In this document: positions 7,393 through 16,385 of the stretch, piece by piece | How positions within the stretch are numbered: position 1 is the first letter of the stretch | Layout of the letters: every line of letters starts with the position of its first letter | Assembly: GCA_965221205.1 (NCBI GenBank) | Contig: OZ244870.1 | Span: 1,798,001 to 1,862,000, forward strand | Reading direction: 5' to 3' | DNA: 64,000 bases | From: CBDFMG01 sp965221205 [NCBI: bacterium] | GTDB taxonomy: Bacteria; SM23-31 | Position numbers and translations under genes: made by a program | The notes under the pieces: model-generated | Told to the model about the DNA's origin: nothing | The model's input: only the letters and a program-made list of their open reading frames with translations | Databases searched by the model: none

Positions 7393-9871
7393 TGTATTTC
7401 CCTGCTGAAATTAAATTTGCAAAGAGCCGGTATGCTCCGGGAACACCTGCCGGAAGTTCTCTGAACCACGATATCCCGGTATAGATAAAAACACCTTTTC
7501 CATAACGTGTGAAAATGAGGCTGCCCTCTTTGTTCGATTCGTTCGGGTCGTGGCTCGAAAAAATTGTTTCATATTTATTGTCCCACTGTGTCGCAAAATA
7601 GAGCCCTCGCTCTTGAACCCATCCTTCAAAATCTCTATTCGTGATCTTGTTCGGATAATTCAGAAGTTGATGGCCCGGTTTAAGAAATGATACCGGTGCT
7701 GTTTCGACACTCACCCGGTCACGTCCGATCGTGAATGGGTAGGGTCCAATTTGTTTTGTGCTCAGATCAGATGCTACATTGTATTGTACAATAAACGTTC
7801 CGCCATTTTTCACGTAATCGATAAGCCGCGGCTGAGCAAACTGCAGCCGTTTCCGAGTGTTGTACGCCCGGACACCGGTAATGATCGCATCAAACTGTGA
7901 TAAATCTCCATTTTCCAGCATGTCGTCGTTCATAAGTACAACATCATATCCCAGATTCCGCAGTCCATCCGGCACCTCATCTCCGGCGCCCATAATGTAA
8001 CCAATCGTATCGTCATGTTTCGTAATGTCGAGGTTGACCATTTTAATATTGTTCTCTGGAAACAGAATTTGATGGGTTATATGCGGATAAGAAATCTCAA
8101 CAAGGGATTGTGTATAGTGTTCACCGTTCACTTCGACTTCGGTTGTGAAAACTGCTTCATCCGAATCGGGAGGTGGTGTCACGGTGAATGTTACTAATTC
8201 TTCGTCAAATGTTTGAGAAAGTGAAAAAGAGATTGAAGCGGGATTTATTTTCCAATTATTCGGCCCTTTTAGACTAATTATACCGGAAATGTCTGGCGAA
8301 TGTCCTTTGAGGCTGACTGCAATTTCTTTTGGCTGATTGTTCGTAAAAACGGTTACCTTATCTTCAAAATTAGCTGTGATCAATGGTCTTACTTCAAAAG
8401 GGCGGTACAATTCACCGGCAACACTGTCTTCCCAACGATACAGGAGTGGTACCGTGAATTGTAAACGGATATCGTTACTGCTAACAGTAACAAATGCTTG
8501 AATAGCCGCCGGGTTTTCTGCAATTCCGATCAGATTCTGATCTGCAATGGTGAACGTGCCCTTACCCTGCTCCTCGTGCAGCCAGTATGGCTGGGATGTT
8601 GGATATGTATTGGGAATATGGAGTGTTTTGTCTAATGATACCGGATCGTTGTTGCTCAACGTCATATTCAGATTTGATTCTGAATAAATCCCCGAAAATT
8701 CAATTTTCTCAAGTTCAAAAGGATGATTTGACCTGTTAATGAGTGTCGTGCGGACTGGAATGCGACTCCCCGGTGCTCCTGCGTAACTATCCGCAATAGC
8801 TTCAATCCAGAGACCGGCACTTGTTCGAATGGCTCGTAGTAACTCTTTTTGTTTTGTCTCGGTCCAATTAATCTTTTCCAACGCGTTGAGTTTATTATAT
8901 GCTTCAATGAGATATGGTGTCGATAATGCGGGATTGCGTGGATCGAACGAATTAAGGGTGTTCTCGATTATAGCGCCAACAGATTTCCCGCCGGGGATTC
9001 TGTTCCACGAGATATCGATCTCATCAAATATATTGGATGAAAATGGCTCGCCATCGATAAGATTAAAAAACTCATATTCGTTTCCCCGGTCGGCAGTAGA
9101 ACCGAATCCCTGACTCTTGTGCATGGAACGGCTTTCAGCGGCAATTTCCGAGAACGATTTTCCGAGGAGCGGTTCATATTCCCCGATATTAATTTTTGCA
9201 GCACTTTTGAGTTCATCCTGACTCATCCGCCAACTGTTCCATACGATTCTTTTTGCCTGCCATGGCTGAATATGCCGAAGCTGCTCGGGGAATTGTAATG
9301 GGTCGGCAGCAGCCTTGAAAGCTTCTATAGCAAGAGTCCCTGTGGCAGTATGGTGACCGTGCCCCGCAGACCTTCCGGGCGGAAAGCGGGTTACAATGAC
9401 ATCCGGCTGGAATTTACGGATAACCCAGACTACATCCGAGAGAATTGTCTCTTTACCCCAGAATTCAAAGGTTTCATCCGGAGTTTTTGAATAGCCGAAG
9501 TCAATTGCACTGGTAAAGAACTGTTCGGCACCGTCAATTTTTCGTGCTTCCAGCAACTCTTGTGTGCGGATGATACCTATCTCAGCCCCTTTTTCGGAGC
9601 CAATCAGGTTTTGTCCGCCGTCTCCACGCGTCATAGCAAGATACGCGGTCCGGTATTTTCCGGATTTGGCAAAATGGGCAAGAGCGGCTGTATTCTCGTC
9701 ATCCGGGTGTGCGGCGATCATCAGAACACTACCAAGCACGTTGAGTTTTTGCAGCGCAATATGCAATTCACCCGGATCAAAATTCGTTTCCTGCTGAGCA
9801 TTTATGTTACTTTGCAGGAGCACAACAAGGAGCAGTGCAAGTGTAAGAGCAGATTTAAAGGACCTGTACAT
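7382..9871 (-). CDS. Secreted PIG-L deacetylase with NEW3-like and ThuA-like domains
   Basis: An 829-aa exported enzyme. I start it at the ATG at 9871, because MYRSFKSALTLALLLVVLL to NAQ is a clean signal peptide and AGGAG lies 11 bases upstream; an earlier in-frame ATG would bury that signal. The LmbE/PIG-L deacetylase domain follows, with AAHPDDE (His55, Asp57, Asp58) and a later GHGHHTATG supplying the zinc ligands. Such enzymes remove N-acetyl groups from amino sugars. The middle is beta-rich (NPCBM/NEW3-type, around SLKGPNNWKINPASISFS), and the C-terminus resembles a ThuA/GATase-1 fold (FDAIITGVRAYNTRKRL, YVKNGGTFIVQYNV). It leads the operon with the membrane peptide and the symporter, which suggests periplasmic breakdown of an acetylated glycan followed by uptake. 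Confidence 0.88.
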   Translation of the reverse strand: MYRSFKSALTLALLLVVLLQSNINAQQETNFDPGELHIALQKLNVLGSVLMIAAHPDDENTAALAHFAKSGKYRTAYLAMTRGDGGQNLIGSEKGAEIGIIRTQELLEARKIDGAEQFFTSAIDFGYSKTPDETFEFWGKETILSDVVWVIRKFQPDVIVTRFPPGRSAGHGHHTATGTLAIEAFKAAADPLQFPEQLRHIQPWQAKRIVWNSWRMSQDELKSAAKINIGEYEPLLGKSFSEIAAESRSMHKSQGFGSTADRGNEYEFFNLIDGEPFSSNIFDEIDISWNRIPGGKSVGAIIENTLNSFDPRNPALSTPYLIEAYNKLNALEKINWTETKQKELLRAIRTSAGLWIEAIADSYAGAPGSRIPVRTTLINRSNHPFELEKIEFSGIYSESNLNMTLSNNDPVSLDKTLHIPNTYPTSQPYWLHEEQGKGTFTIADQNLIGIAENPAAIQAFVTVSSNDIRLQFTVPLLYRWEDSVAGELYRPFEVRPLITANFEDKVTVFTNNQPKEIAVSLKGHSPDISGIISLKGPNNWKINPASISFSLSQTFDEELVTFTVTPPPDSDEAVFTTEVEVNGEHYTQSLVEISYPHITHQILFPENNIKMVNLDITKHDDTIGYIMGAGDEVPDGLRNLGYDVVLMNDDMLENGDLSQFDAIITGVRAYNTRKRLQFAQPRLIDYVKNGGTFIVQYNVASDLSTKQIGPYPFTIGRDRVSVETAPVSFLKPGHQLLNYPNKITNRDFEGWVQERGLYFATQWDNKYETIFSSHDPNESNKEGSLIFTRYGKGVFIYTGISWFRELPAGVPGAYRLFANLISAGKYSGN

Positions 9872-9963
9872 AGCTTTCGAGACTCCTGATAAATTATCTA
9901 TGCGATAACCTGAGAAACGACCATTCAAAACAGTATAATTGTGCAAGGCTAATTAAGCACGTA

Positions 9964-10548
9964 CTAATTACTCAATCTGATTGAAAACGGAATTTTAAGC
10001 TTTTCCCAATGGACGTATGCAGTTGCAGAATTCCCATCCAGGTCCTCAAACCTGAAGACAAGCCATTCCTGGTGCGGAGCCTGTTCTGCGGTCACCGTGA
10101 CTCTGAGCGCGTCATTTTTCTGATCATAACTGTAACTGCCCCATTCGGCGTTTTTCTTGCTGAATATAATAGTCCAGTCGCCCTGTGCAGGAATCATATG
10201 AATACCGTATTTACCTTTTGGTAACCGTTTTCCCTCAATCATAATATCACTGGTGAATTCGATTGTTGTATTTTCATTTGCTCCTGCACGCCACGGAAAT
10301 GGATTTCCATTCGAATACTGGTTGCCTTCTTCTAGACCGTATGGAACAAGGTCCCCCCAGATTTTCCTTCCTTTAACGCCCGGCCTGCTGTATTCGATAG
10401 TAATATCGGTATCAACCCCGATACGTTGGCTCACACTAGCAGCAAGGCTTGCACGGACTTCATCTTCCTGCGCTGAAGCAGAGGTAGGAAGGTTAAACAA
10501 AAACGTACAAAGCATGAAAAAGCTGAAAATAAAATACATGCGTTTCAT
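9964..10548 (-). CDS. DUF2911 periplasmic protein
   Basis: A 194-aa protein with a signal peptide (MKRMYFIFSFFMLCTFLF to SASAQ). It carries the DUF2911 hallmarks: ITIEYSRPGVKGRKIWG, PYGxxWRAGANExTTIEF, LPKGKYGIHMIP and a closing beta-strand region ending in IPFSIRLSN. DUF2911 proteins are common in Bacteroidota-type bacteria and of unknown function. It lies 92 bp upstream of the PIG-L gene on the same strand, so it may be co-transcribed. Confidence 0.9.
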   Translation of the reverse strand: MKRMYFIFSFFMLCTFLFNLPTSASAQEDEVRASLAASVSQRIGVDTDITIEYSRPGVKGRKIWGDLVPYGLEEGNQYSNGNPFPWRAGANENTTIEFTSDIMIEGKRLPKGKYGIHMIPAQGDWTIIFSKKNAEWGSYSYDQKNDALRVTVTAEQAPHQEWLVFRFEDLDGNSATAYVHWEKLKIPFSIRLSN

Positions 10549-10912
10549 AACGGAATCCTTTAATATGATTTATAGATACGTATTGGTTGGTATGTGATAA
10601 TGCTCACAAGAATTTAGACGATAATCTTGAATTGTCAAGGCAAAAGAGTTAAAAAATGGAAAATCAGTCTACATTTATAACGCTATCTGATTACAATTTA
10701 TTGCTCAGAACATATAATACCATCCACCGGACATTTTATTCAAATAGTATCCGAGGTGAATTGACTTATAATAGTGGTGACTTTCAAGAAATCATAATAA
10801 CAAACAGATTTTTTATGAAAAAGTGCCCGGATGTAATGATAGCAGATTAGAATGCTGTCTTTCGTTGCAGTCAGAATATTACCTGTGCGTGAAAAACTCA
10901 TTGAAACAAATA
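10549..10912. other. Intergenic, no supported gene
   Basis: An AT-rich gap that contains the promoter region of the DUF2911 gene on its left. A 64-codon forward frame (10656-10850) has no ribosome binding site and no family resemblance, so I leave it out. Confidence 0.6.
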
Positions 10913-10944
10913 AAAAGCATTCACGCTAAATCGTGAGTGCTTTT
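10913..10944 (-). terminator. Hairpin terminator, effective on both strands
   Basis: A 13-bp stem with one wobble pair (AAAAGCATTCACG / CGTGAGTGCTTTT) and a 6-base loop. On the reverse strand it continues into a T-rich run, fitting termination of the decayed reverse-strand gene at 10980-11490. The forward side ends in four Ts. Confidence 0.7.
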
Positions 10945-10979
10945 GTGTTGTGAAGTAAATTCGTGTTCTATTCAACAAC

Positions 10980-11490
10980 TCATGATGTTGCATCACCTGT
11001 CGGCCGCCGCCTGATCTTCCTATTCCGCTGCCGGGCATACGGCCTCCCATACCTCCGCAGGGATCTGCCTCCTCGAACTCCGGGACGTCCACCGCCGCCA
11101 CCCATTGGCCGCTGACCAGATCTTCTTCCCAATGATGCTTGCGACATTCCCATTGCAAGCCCCAGGCTAATGTCGGATCCTTCTGATATGTCTAATGCAA
11201 AAAGGATACTCCTATCCTGCCGGAGGGGGATCATTAATTCAAATGTAAACCGCCCAAACTTGGATTTAAACGCCCCTATAGGAGTAAAATCGCTTGCTTC
11301 AGGTTGTTATCCTTCTCACAATACAAATACCAGTAATGCGGTTTTGAATTCGTTCTTCAAACATACCTCGCTGCTCGAGCGTTAACCGATCCACCTGCCC
11401 GGCTGTCCGGCTGTTTTTCCGGTCAATTTCAGGAACATATTTTATCTCTTTCTTTATTCCTGTTATTATCGAGCAAGATTGTGATTCCAT
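10980..11490 (-). pseudogene. Decayed Gly/Arg-rich protein
   Basis: Three reverse-strand frames read successive parts of one protein: KYVPEIDRKNSRTAGQVDR to LEQRGMFEERI (up to about 11300), then FTFELMIPLRQDRSILFAL to ISLGLAMGMSQ, then a PMGGGGGRPGVRGG tail that changes frame again. The order (beta-strand region, then Gly/Met/Arg-rich tail) resembles small secreted hypothetical proteins of FCB bacteria, recalled from general knowledge. At least two frameshifts and no valid start make it a pseudogene. A good terminator follows it. Confidence 0.5.
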
Positions 11491-11529
11491 TCAGTCTGAA
11501 ATAACCGTGCCGATGGGATCCATGTGATT

Positions 11530-11870
11530 CCCACAACGCCCGGACTTATAAAAGCTCGAACAGACTTAGTACAGGCAACCGGAAAACTTCTTAAACTCCG
11601 GAACGCACGACAACCTTCCATCCAGACTACGACTATGTACTAATCGATTGTCCTCCGAGTGTCGGGAAGACAGAAAACCAGACCAGCTCACAAAAAGGCC
11701 TTCCGGCAGGGTGGACGAGATTCGCCTATAGAGCCAGGGCAGACTATATTGAGAAGGTGAAAGCGCTGGCCTGCTGGGACCGGAGAGATATCAAAGAGGT
11801 TATGGACGAGGCTGTTGGATTATGTCTCAAAGGGAAAAAAGTAAAACCTATATCGATTAAGAAGAGGTGA
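11530..11870 (+). pseudogene. ParA fragment joined to RHH-protein C-terminus
   Basis: First comes a ParA-like segment, VIPTTPGLIKARTDL to KLLKLRNA. After a frameshift it resumes as FHPDYDYVLIDCPPSVG, the hydrophobic Walker-B-type motif of ParA ATPases. Directly in the same frame, with no further ParA sequence, it runs into LPAGWTRFAYRARADYIEKV to LKGKKVKPISIKKR and a TGA, which resembles the small ribbon-helix-helix partner proteins encoded after parA. The ParA N-terminus (Walker A) and C-terminus are missing. An internal deletion therefore fused two genes of a plasmid-type partition locus. No start codon serves the open stretch. Confidence 0.6.
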
Positions 11871-11877
11871 GAAGACC

Positions 11878-12077
11878 ATGTCTACAAAAAAGAGGATATA
11901 AAAATCCTTACCCTCAAAGAGATTAACAAGCAATTGGGGGTTACCACTATTACTCTCAGACAATATATTAAGCAAGGAAAGCTCAGGGGACAAAAGTGGT
12001 GTGTTTCCGAGGAAAGCCTCAGGGGATTTTTTCGAGGGAAACAGGGAAACAATGTTACGGGCACGAAGCAAACCTAA
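11878..12077 (+). pseudogene. Excisionase/MerR-like HTH gene, one-base frameshift
   Basis: The ATG at 11878 reads MSTKKRI and stops. If the run of six As (11886-11891) had seven, the frame would continue for a whole small protein: KEDIKILTLKEINKQLGV, TTITLRQYIKQGKLRGQKW, CVSEESLRGFFRG, ending at TAA 12075-12077. This is the layout of an excisionase/MerR-like helix-turn-helix protein (HTH_17 type) of about 66 aa. It follows the partition remnant by 7 bases, in operon-like spacing. It is either a genuine slipped pseudogene, a phase-variable gene or a one-base assembly error. Confidence 0.6.
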
Positions 12078-12107
12078 CGAAGCAAACCTAAACGAAGCAA
12101 ACCTAAA
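12064..12107. repeat. Three tandem copies of CGAAGCAAACCTAA
   Basis: Copies start at 12064, 12078 and 12093, with spacings of 14 and 15 bp. The first copy contains the stop codon of the HTH gene, so the array begins at its 3' end. It could be replication slippage or the edge of the KAP-bearing insertion. Confidence 0.85.
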
Positions 12108-12272
12108 TGTACAGGAAATTCCAAGGAATCGGAAGTTGAATTTTTCCTTGTTTTTAGTGTTTAGTGTATAGATATTATATACTTAATCCGTTGCCATCTA
12201 CACACGCAATTAAAAAACTTTGGAGCACCGAGCGGCTGCGCTTCCTGCTCACGGACTCGTAACGGAGGTAAC

Positions 12273-13700
12273 ATGGGAATTCGCATCCAACCACGCGAAA
12301 TCGACGTACCCGCGGACGATCCTTTCAAGCACGACCTGCTCGCGCGGAAGAAACCGGTGGAGAGTCTCACCAACATCGTGCGTTCTCTCGAAGGTCCGTG
12401 TGTCTTGGCGGTCGATGCCGAGTGGGGAAAGGGCAAGACCACGTTCCTCAATATCTGGGCACAGTACCTGCGCAACGAAAAGTTTCCCGTCGTTAAATTC
12501 AATGCGTGGGAGACCGACTTCTCCGGGGACCCCCTCGTCGCTCTCTCCACCGAACTGACGGAGGGTCTTCACGAATACGAGGACGACAAGGACGCACTGC
12601 TGGCAACGGAGATCACCAAAATGAAGGAAATGGCGAGCAAGATTCTTCGACGAGCCGTTCCTGGTATGATTCGACACGCAACCGCGGGCATCCTGGATTT
12701 CAACCAACTCTTTGAAAAGGAAGCGGGGCAAGCCCTCGCGTCCTATCAGGAAACGAAGAAGTCGGTCGAGGAATTCAGGAAGGCCCTGCAAGACATGGCG
12801 GATACGTTGTCACAATCCAGCGGGAATCGACCTCTGATCGTGGTGATCGATGAGTTGGACAGATGCCGCCCTTCTTATGCTGTCGAGCTTCTTGAGGTCG
12901 CCAAGCACGTGTTCGCCGTGGACCGCATTGTATTCGTGCTGGCTGTCAATCGCTCTGAACTCGCGCATTCGATCAAAGCCTTGTATGGGAGCGGTTTTGA
13001 CGCCGTGGGATATCTGCGTCGGTTCTTTGACCTGGACTTCCGACTCCCTGATCCTGACCGGATAGCGTTTATAGGTGAAATGCTCAATGCTGTACAGATT
13101 AAGAAGTACTGCAACTTCGATCAACAGGGAGGCGATCTTTTTCGAAACTTGCTCAAGGGCTTCTTTTGTGCATATGACCTCAGTCTCCGACAGATTCAGC
13201 AGGCAATCCATCGTCTGGGATTTGTGTTCGCGATGTTGGACAATAGATTGCAGTGGTTACCCGCGGTAATTGCCGCTGTAGCGTTGATCCTCCGGACGAT
13301 CGACCAGGAACTTTATCATCGGTTCGTCGGCGGCGAGGTCTCGGATCTCGATGTCGTTGACGCGGTTTTCAATAGCACCGGGGCAAAAACTCTGCAGTGT
13401 GAGAACGAGGGTCACTGGTTTGAAGCCGTAATCATTGCGGCGGCTTGGGAACTGACGCCCCCGGAATCCTATGCGAGTGCGGGGGAATCGATCACCACAC
13501 TGCTACTACAGCGGTATCGGGATCTAGTTGCTGTCGAGGAGTCAGACAACGCGTCACGCGACTCGGAGCGAAAGCGCGCAGAGAAGATCATCAAAATAGT
13601 TGAACTTTTTGAGGAAAAATATTATTTTTATTATAGACGGAACGTTAGATTCAAATGGTTAGTTCAGCAAATTGAACTGCTGTCCCAATTGGTCTCTTGA
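12273..13700 (+). CDS. KAP-family P-loop NTPase
   Basis: A 475-aa KAP NTPase (STAND-related P-loop family, often in mobile or defence loci in bacteria). Motifs in order: Walker A AEWGKGKTT at residues 49-57, the family motif FNAWETD near 76-82, Walker B VVIDELDRCRP at 190-200, and VLAVNRSEL (sensor-like) near residue 230. No long hydrophobic insertion is visible between the Walker motifs, so this looks like a soluble subtype. The gene and its flanks (about 12.2-14.6 kb) are clearly more GC-rich than the surroundings, and a broken DNA methyltransferase follows, which supports a transferred defence-type segment. The function is inferred only from context. The start ATG has GGAGG (12265-12269) just upstream. 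Confidence 0.88.
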   Translation: MGIRIQPREIDVPADDPFKHDLLARKKPVESLTNIVRSLEGPCVLAVDAEWGKGKTTFLNIWAQYLRNEKFPVVKFNAWETDFSGDPLVALSTELTEGLHEYEDDKDALLATEITKMKEMASKILRRAVPGMIRHATAGILDFNQLFEKEAGQALASYQETKKSVEEFRKALQDMADTLSQSSGNRPLIVVIDELDRCRPSYAVELLEVAKHVFAVDRIVFVLAVNRSELAHSIKALYGSGFDAVGYLRRFFDLDFRLPDPDRIAFIGEMLNAVQIKKYCNFDQQGGDLFRNLLKGFFCAYDLSLRQIQQAIHRLGFVFAMLDNRLQWLPAVIAAVALILRTIDQELYHRFVGGEVSDLDVVDAVFNSTGAKTLQCENEGHWFEAVIIAAAWELTPPESYASAGESITTLLLQRYRDLVAVEESDNASRDSERKRAEKIIKIVELFEEKYYFYYRRNVRFKWLVQQIELLSQLVS

Positions 13701-14100
13701 TTCTTGAGGCCGTCCAGCGCCAAAGGGGGGCACGTTCTCACAGGTGTCATGAATCTCGCGCGGCGCGGCGGGCTGGCTGAACTCTCCAGAGCGCCCTTCT
13801 GTAAACGAGACAGCTTGGTTCCCATCGGGGAAGCCTTCTCCGGTCTGGACGGCCCGGTGAAAGCGTTCCGAGAAACCTCGGCCACCGCACCGTCCAAAAC
13901 TTCCGCAGCGAGATTCTCAGGAGTTACAGCAGGAGTTACAGAAGGTCAAGGCCCCTTTCCCGACTCACAAATCGCCCCTGTATGAGAGGGTTCGGTTTGT
14001 TTGACACTTGTCAGAATAAACAGAATGCAGGAATAAAAAGTATAAAAAGTATAAAAACGCGCGCGGCATTATTTGAAAAACCGAAAAGATTGGGAAAGAC
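13701..14100. other. GC-rich gap, no supported gene
   Basis: Open frames on both strands exist because of GC-rich composition, but none shows a family pattern. The first half may be a decayed coding remnant of the KAP-bearing segment. At 14030-14058 the short unit AAAAGTAT is repeated as a small AT-rich array just before the methyltransferase fragment. Confidence 0.45.
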
Positions 14101-14606
14101 GATGACACCCAACGGGAAAAACCGGACCATGTGGACCGGGGACAGCCTCGATATCATGTGGGGTATGAATTCCGACACGGTTGACTTGATCTATCTGGAT
14201 CCGCCGTTTAGCGCCAACAAGACGTATTCCGCCCCCTATCGGGAGCGAAGCCGCTGGAGTTGCCTTTAAAGATACGTGGACGCTTGATGACCTTGACCTC
14301 GCATGGCACGGTGAGATCGCTGACAAGCACCCGGCTTTGTCCTCGATCATCGATTCGGCAGGCATGGCGCATGGTAAGGGTATGAAATCGTATCTGATCA
14401 TGATGGCCGTGCGGTTGTTGGAGATGAAACATCTTTTGAATGATACAGGAAGTATTTATTTGCACTGTGATCCAACGGCGTCTCATTATTTGAAAATGCT
14501 GATGGATTCGGTGTTTGGGCATAGGAGCTTCAGGAATGAAATAATCTGGCATTATCAAACGGGTGGTGCAAGCAAACGCTGGTTTTCAAAAAAGCATGAC
14601 TCTTGA
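14101..14606 (+). pseudogene. Truncated DNA methyltransferase (Type III Mod-like)
   Basis: Opens with MTPNGKNRTMWTGDSLDIM and LIYLDPPFSANKTY, which holds the DPPF catalytic motif IV of beta-class amino-methyltransferases. A frameshift near 14240 follows, and the second frame gives GVAFKDTWTLDDLDL, MKSYLIMMAVRLLEMKHLL and NDTGSIYLHCDPTASHYLK, typical of Mod proteins. It ends abruptly at 14606 after ASKRWFSKKHDS. The target-recognition region and the FxGxG cofactor motif are missing. It is N-terminal only and non-functional. Confidence 0.75.
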
Positions 14607-14831
14607 GGCAGGTGGATATTCGCTCGGCACCAGCGCAGTTTCAGGATATAATAATGGTCAATTCGGTGTGGAAAGAGGATGAAGTCATGTTGTATTAACG
14701 GCCTATTCTGCTATTTCTGCAGGTGCACTTGAGATAGCGCCAAGTGTGACCTTTGCAGGTATATTTGAAGATACAGTCAATCCGGAGGATAATGAATTTT
14801 TTTCTCTCTGAATGTCGGCTGGTCATTCTGA
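14598..14831 (+). pseudogene. C-terminal remnant of an outer-membrane beta-barrel
   Basis: Directly at the methyltransferase break, another frame reads beta-strand-like sequence: EAGGYSLGTSAVSGYNNGQF, an in-frame TGA (14680-14682), then SHVVLTAYSAISAGALEIAP to NPEDNEFF. After a one-base loss in the T-run it ends SLNVGWSF and stop. A terminal Phe after alternating strands is the usual end of an outer-membrane barrel. The 5' part is gone, so the GC-rich insert probably replaced it. The TGA falls where a Trp (TGG) would fit, after ERG. Confidence 0.5.
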
Positions 14832-14859
14832 AAGGTGAATTTTCACCACCCGTTAAAAG

Positions 14860-15249
14860 ATGTCAACAAATTCACGTACGTGCCGGGTCCCTAATCAAAT
14901 AACGGAAATGTATAATCTAACCTCAAAGGTGGTCTTTCATTCGGAGCGTAATGGGAATTATGATATTTTTATCATGGATACTGATGGATCAAACCAGATA
15001 AAAGTAGTTGGCAGCCCCTATCAGAATGAAAATCATTCATGGTCGTTTGATGGTTCATATGTATCCTATCATTCGTATCGCCACGATACTGCAGTTATCG
15101 TGGCGGTTGATATTTCCGGCTAAAACGAACGGGAAGTTTCCTCCAGCACAACTGCAAGCTCTTCACTTTCGTGCTCGAATGACGGAGAACGCATTGTGTT
15201 CGATTCGAACCGGGACGGTAATTTCGAATTTAATATTTCTGATTCTTAA
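14860..15249 (+). pseudogene. TolB-like beta-propeller fragment, one nonsense codon
   Basis: One frame carries two propeller blades: VVFHSERNGNYDIFIMDTDG then WSFDGSYVSYHS, and after an in-frame TAA (15121-15123) SNDGERIVFDSNRDGNFEF. These are WD40-like/PD40 repeats of the TolB type. There is neither a signal peptide nor a complete propeller, so this is a fragment of a larger secreted protein with an added nonsense codon. A strong terminator follows at 15324. Confidence 0.6.
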
Positions 15250-15323
15250 TTTTTCAGCATCAAACATATCACGATGTGATAATACTGATTTAGTTTTTAG
15301 GGTGCATAGTGTGGTTTGGTATG

Positions 15324-15363
15324 TTCCTGATAGGTATTGTGTGCAACACAATCAGGAATTTTT
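15324..15363 (+). terminator. Rho-independent terminator
   Basis: An outer stem TTCCTG/CAGGAA, a one-sided bulge, and an inner 7-bp stem ATTGTGT/ACACAAT with a 3-base loop, followed by TTTTT. It separates the propeller remnant from the reductase gene. Confidence 0.75.
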
Positions 15364-15424
15364 ATGCTGTTATTAATGTTCTGTTACTGGATGGTATGTG
15401 TAATCAAATTGAGGAAATGCATAT

Positions 15425-16270
15425 ATGGACCTGATTCATGCAGAATTGACTTCACAAGAGATGCTGACGCCCTATCTTGGTATTTTCAAATTCAAACCCG
15501 AAAAACATTTTGATTTTTTACCCGGGCAATATGTGACACTCGGAGTACGAAGACAAGGCCTCACCGGACCGGGAGTGCGGGAAAAGGAAGGGATTGGTAT
15601 GGTGCTCCGGCCATATTCTATTGCTTCCTCTCCGGATGAAGAAGTAATTGAACTGATCGTAACCTGGGTACAGCGGGACGGCAGGCGGCTCGATGAGTGG
15701 GGAGTGTTGACGACAGAACTGTTTGAACCGCAGTCCGAGCAGGAGTATGTATTTCTTTCGAGACCGAAAGGGAGATTTCTGCTGCCTGAAGACATACGGG
15801 ATGTCATCATGGTGGCAACCAGTACCGGAATAGCGCCATTTATCAGCATATTACGGGCTGCGCACTCCAAATCAACTGACAGGCGCTATTTTATTATTCA
15901 CGGTGTGTCGAAACACTCCGACCTTGCATATAGAAAAGAACTGACAAGCTATAAGGATCGTAATGTCCATTACGTACGGACAATTTCGAGAGAGCCATGT
16001 CAGGAATGTGAAAGCCACTATGTCGAGGAGTATTTCGTGAATAGAGACGGCACATCAGGCAGGTTGTCTATGGAAGAAGTGGAACATGCCGTGAAAAATG
16101 GAAAAACTGAAGATACAAAAATTGAAACATTATTAGGGAAATCACTCACACCTGAAAACGCCACGATCATGTTGTGTGGCAATCCTGCCATGATTGAGCA
16201 CATCAAACATATAGCTGTAGAAAAACAGTTCCGCGTGCATCAAGATCTCATTGTCGAATCGTACTGGTAA
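15425..16270 (+). CDS. Ferredoxin-NADP reductase-like flavoprotein
   Basis: A 281-aa FAD/NAD(P)-binding oxidoreductase of the ferredoxin-NADP+ reductase superfamily. It shows the FAD motif RPYSIAS (residues 62-68), the NADP-binding loop STGIAPF (133-139), the C-terminal LCGNPAMI motif, and the closing ESYW, whose aromatic residue usually stacks on the flavin. It has no ferredoxin domain, so it should shuttle electrons between NAD(P)H and a separate ferredoxin or flavodoxin in the cytoplasm. Length and motifs fit bacterial Fpr-type enzymes. An acidic insert at 225-245 (SMEEVEHAVKNGKTEDTK) is slightly unusual. It appears intact among decayed genes. Confidence 0.88.
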   Translation: MDLIHAELTSQEMLTPYLGIFKFKPEKHFDFLPGQYVTLGVRRQGLTGPGVREKEGIGMVLRPYSIASSPDEEVIELIVTWVQRDGRRLDEWGVLTTELFEPQSEQEYVFLSRPKGRFLLPEDIRDVIMVATSTGIAPFISILRAAHSKSTDRRYFIIHGVSKHSDLAYRKELTSYKDRNVHYVRTISREPCQECESHYVEEYFVNRDGTSGRLSMEEVEHAVKNGKTEDTKIETLLGKSLTPENATIMLCGNPAMIEHIKHIAVEKQFRVHQDLIVESYW

Positions 16271-16385
16271 CAATATGCACACTGTGTTGAACCGGAAGCA
16301 AGACCGATAACATAATTAGTATTGTGTTCACGATTGTCTGATTAGTACATTACTGAATAATGTATGTATCCGACACTGCTCTTAC

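Noticed and set aside
10656-10850. 64-codon forward frame in the intergenic gap
   Set aside because: No ribosome binding site, no hydrophobic or domain pattern, AT-rich random-like sequence.
13704-13985. 93-codon frame after the KAP gene
   Set aside because: Composition-driven; Ala/Gly/Ser-rich without a motif, and a comparable antisense frame exists.
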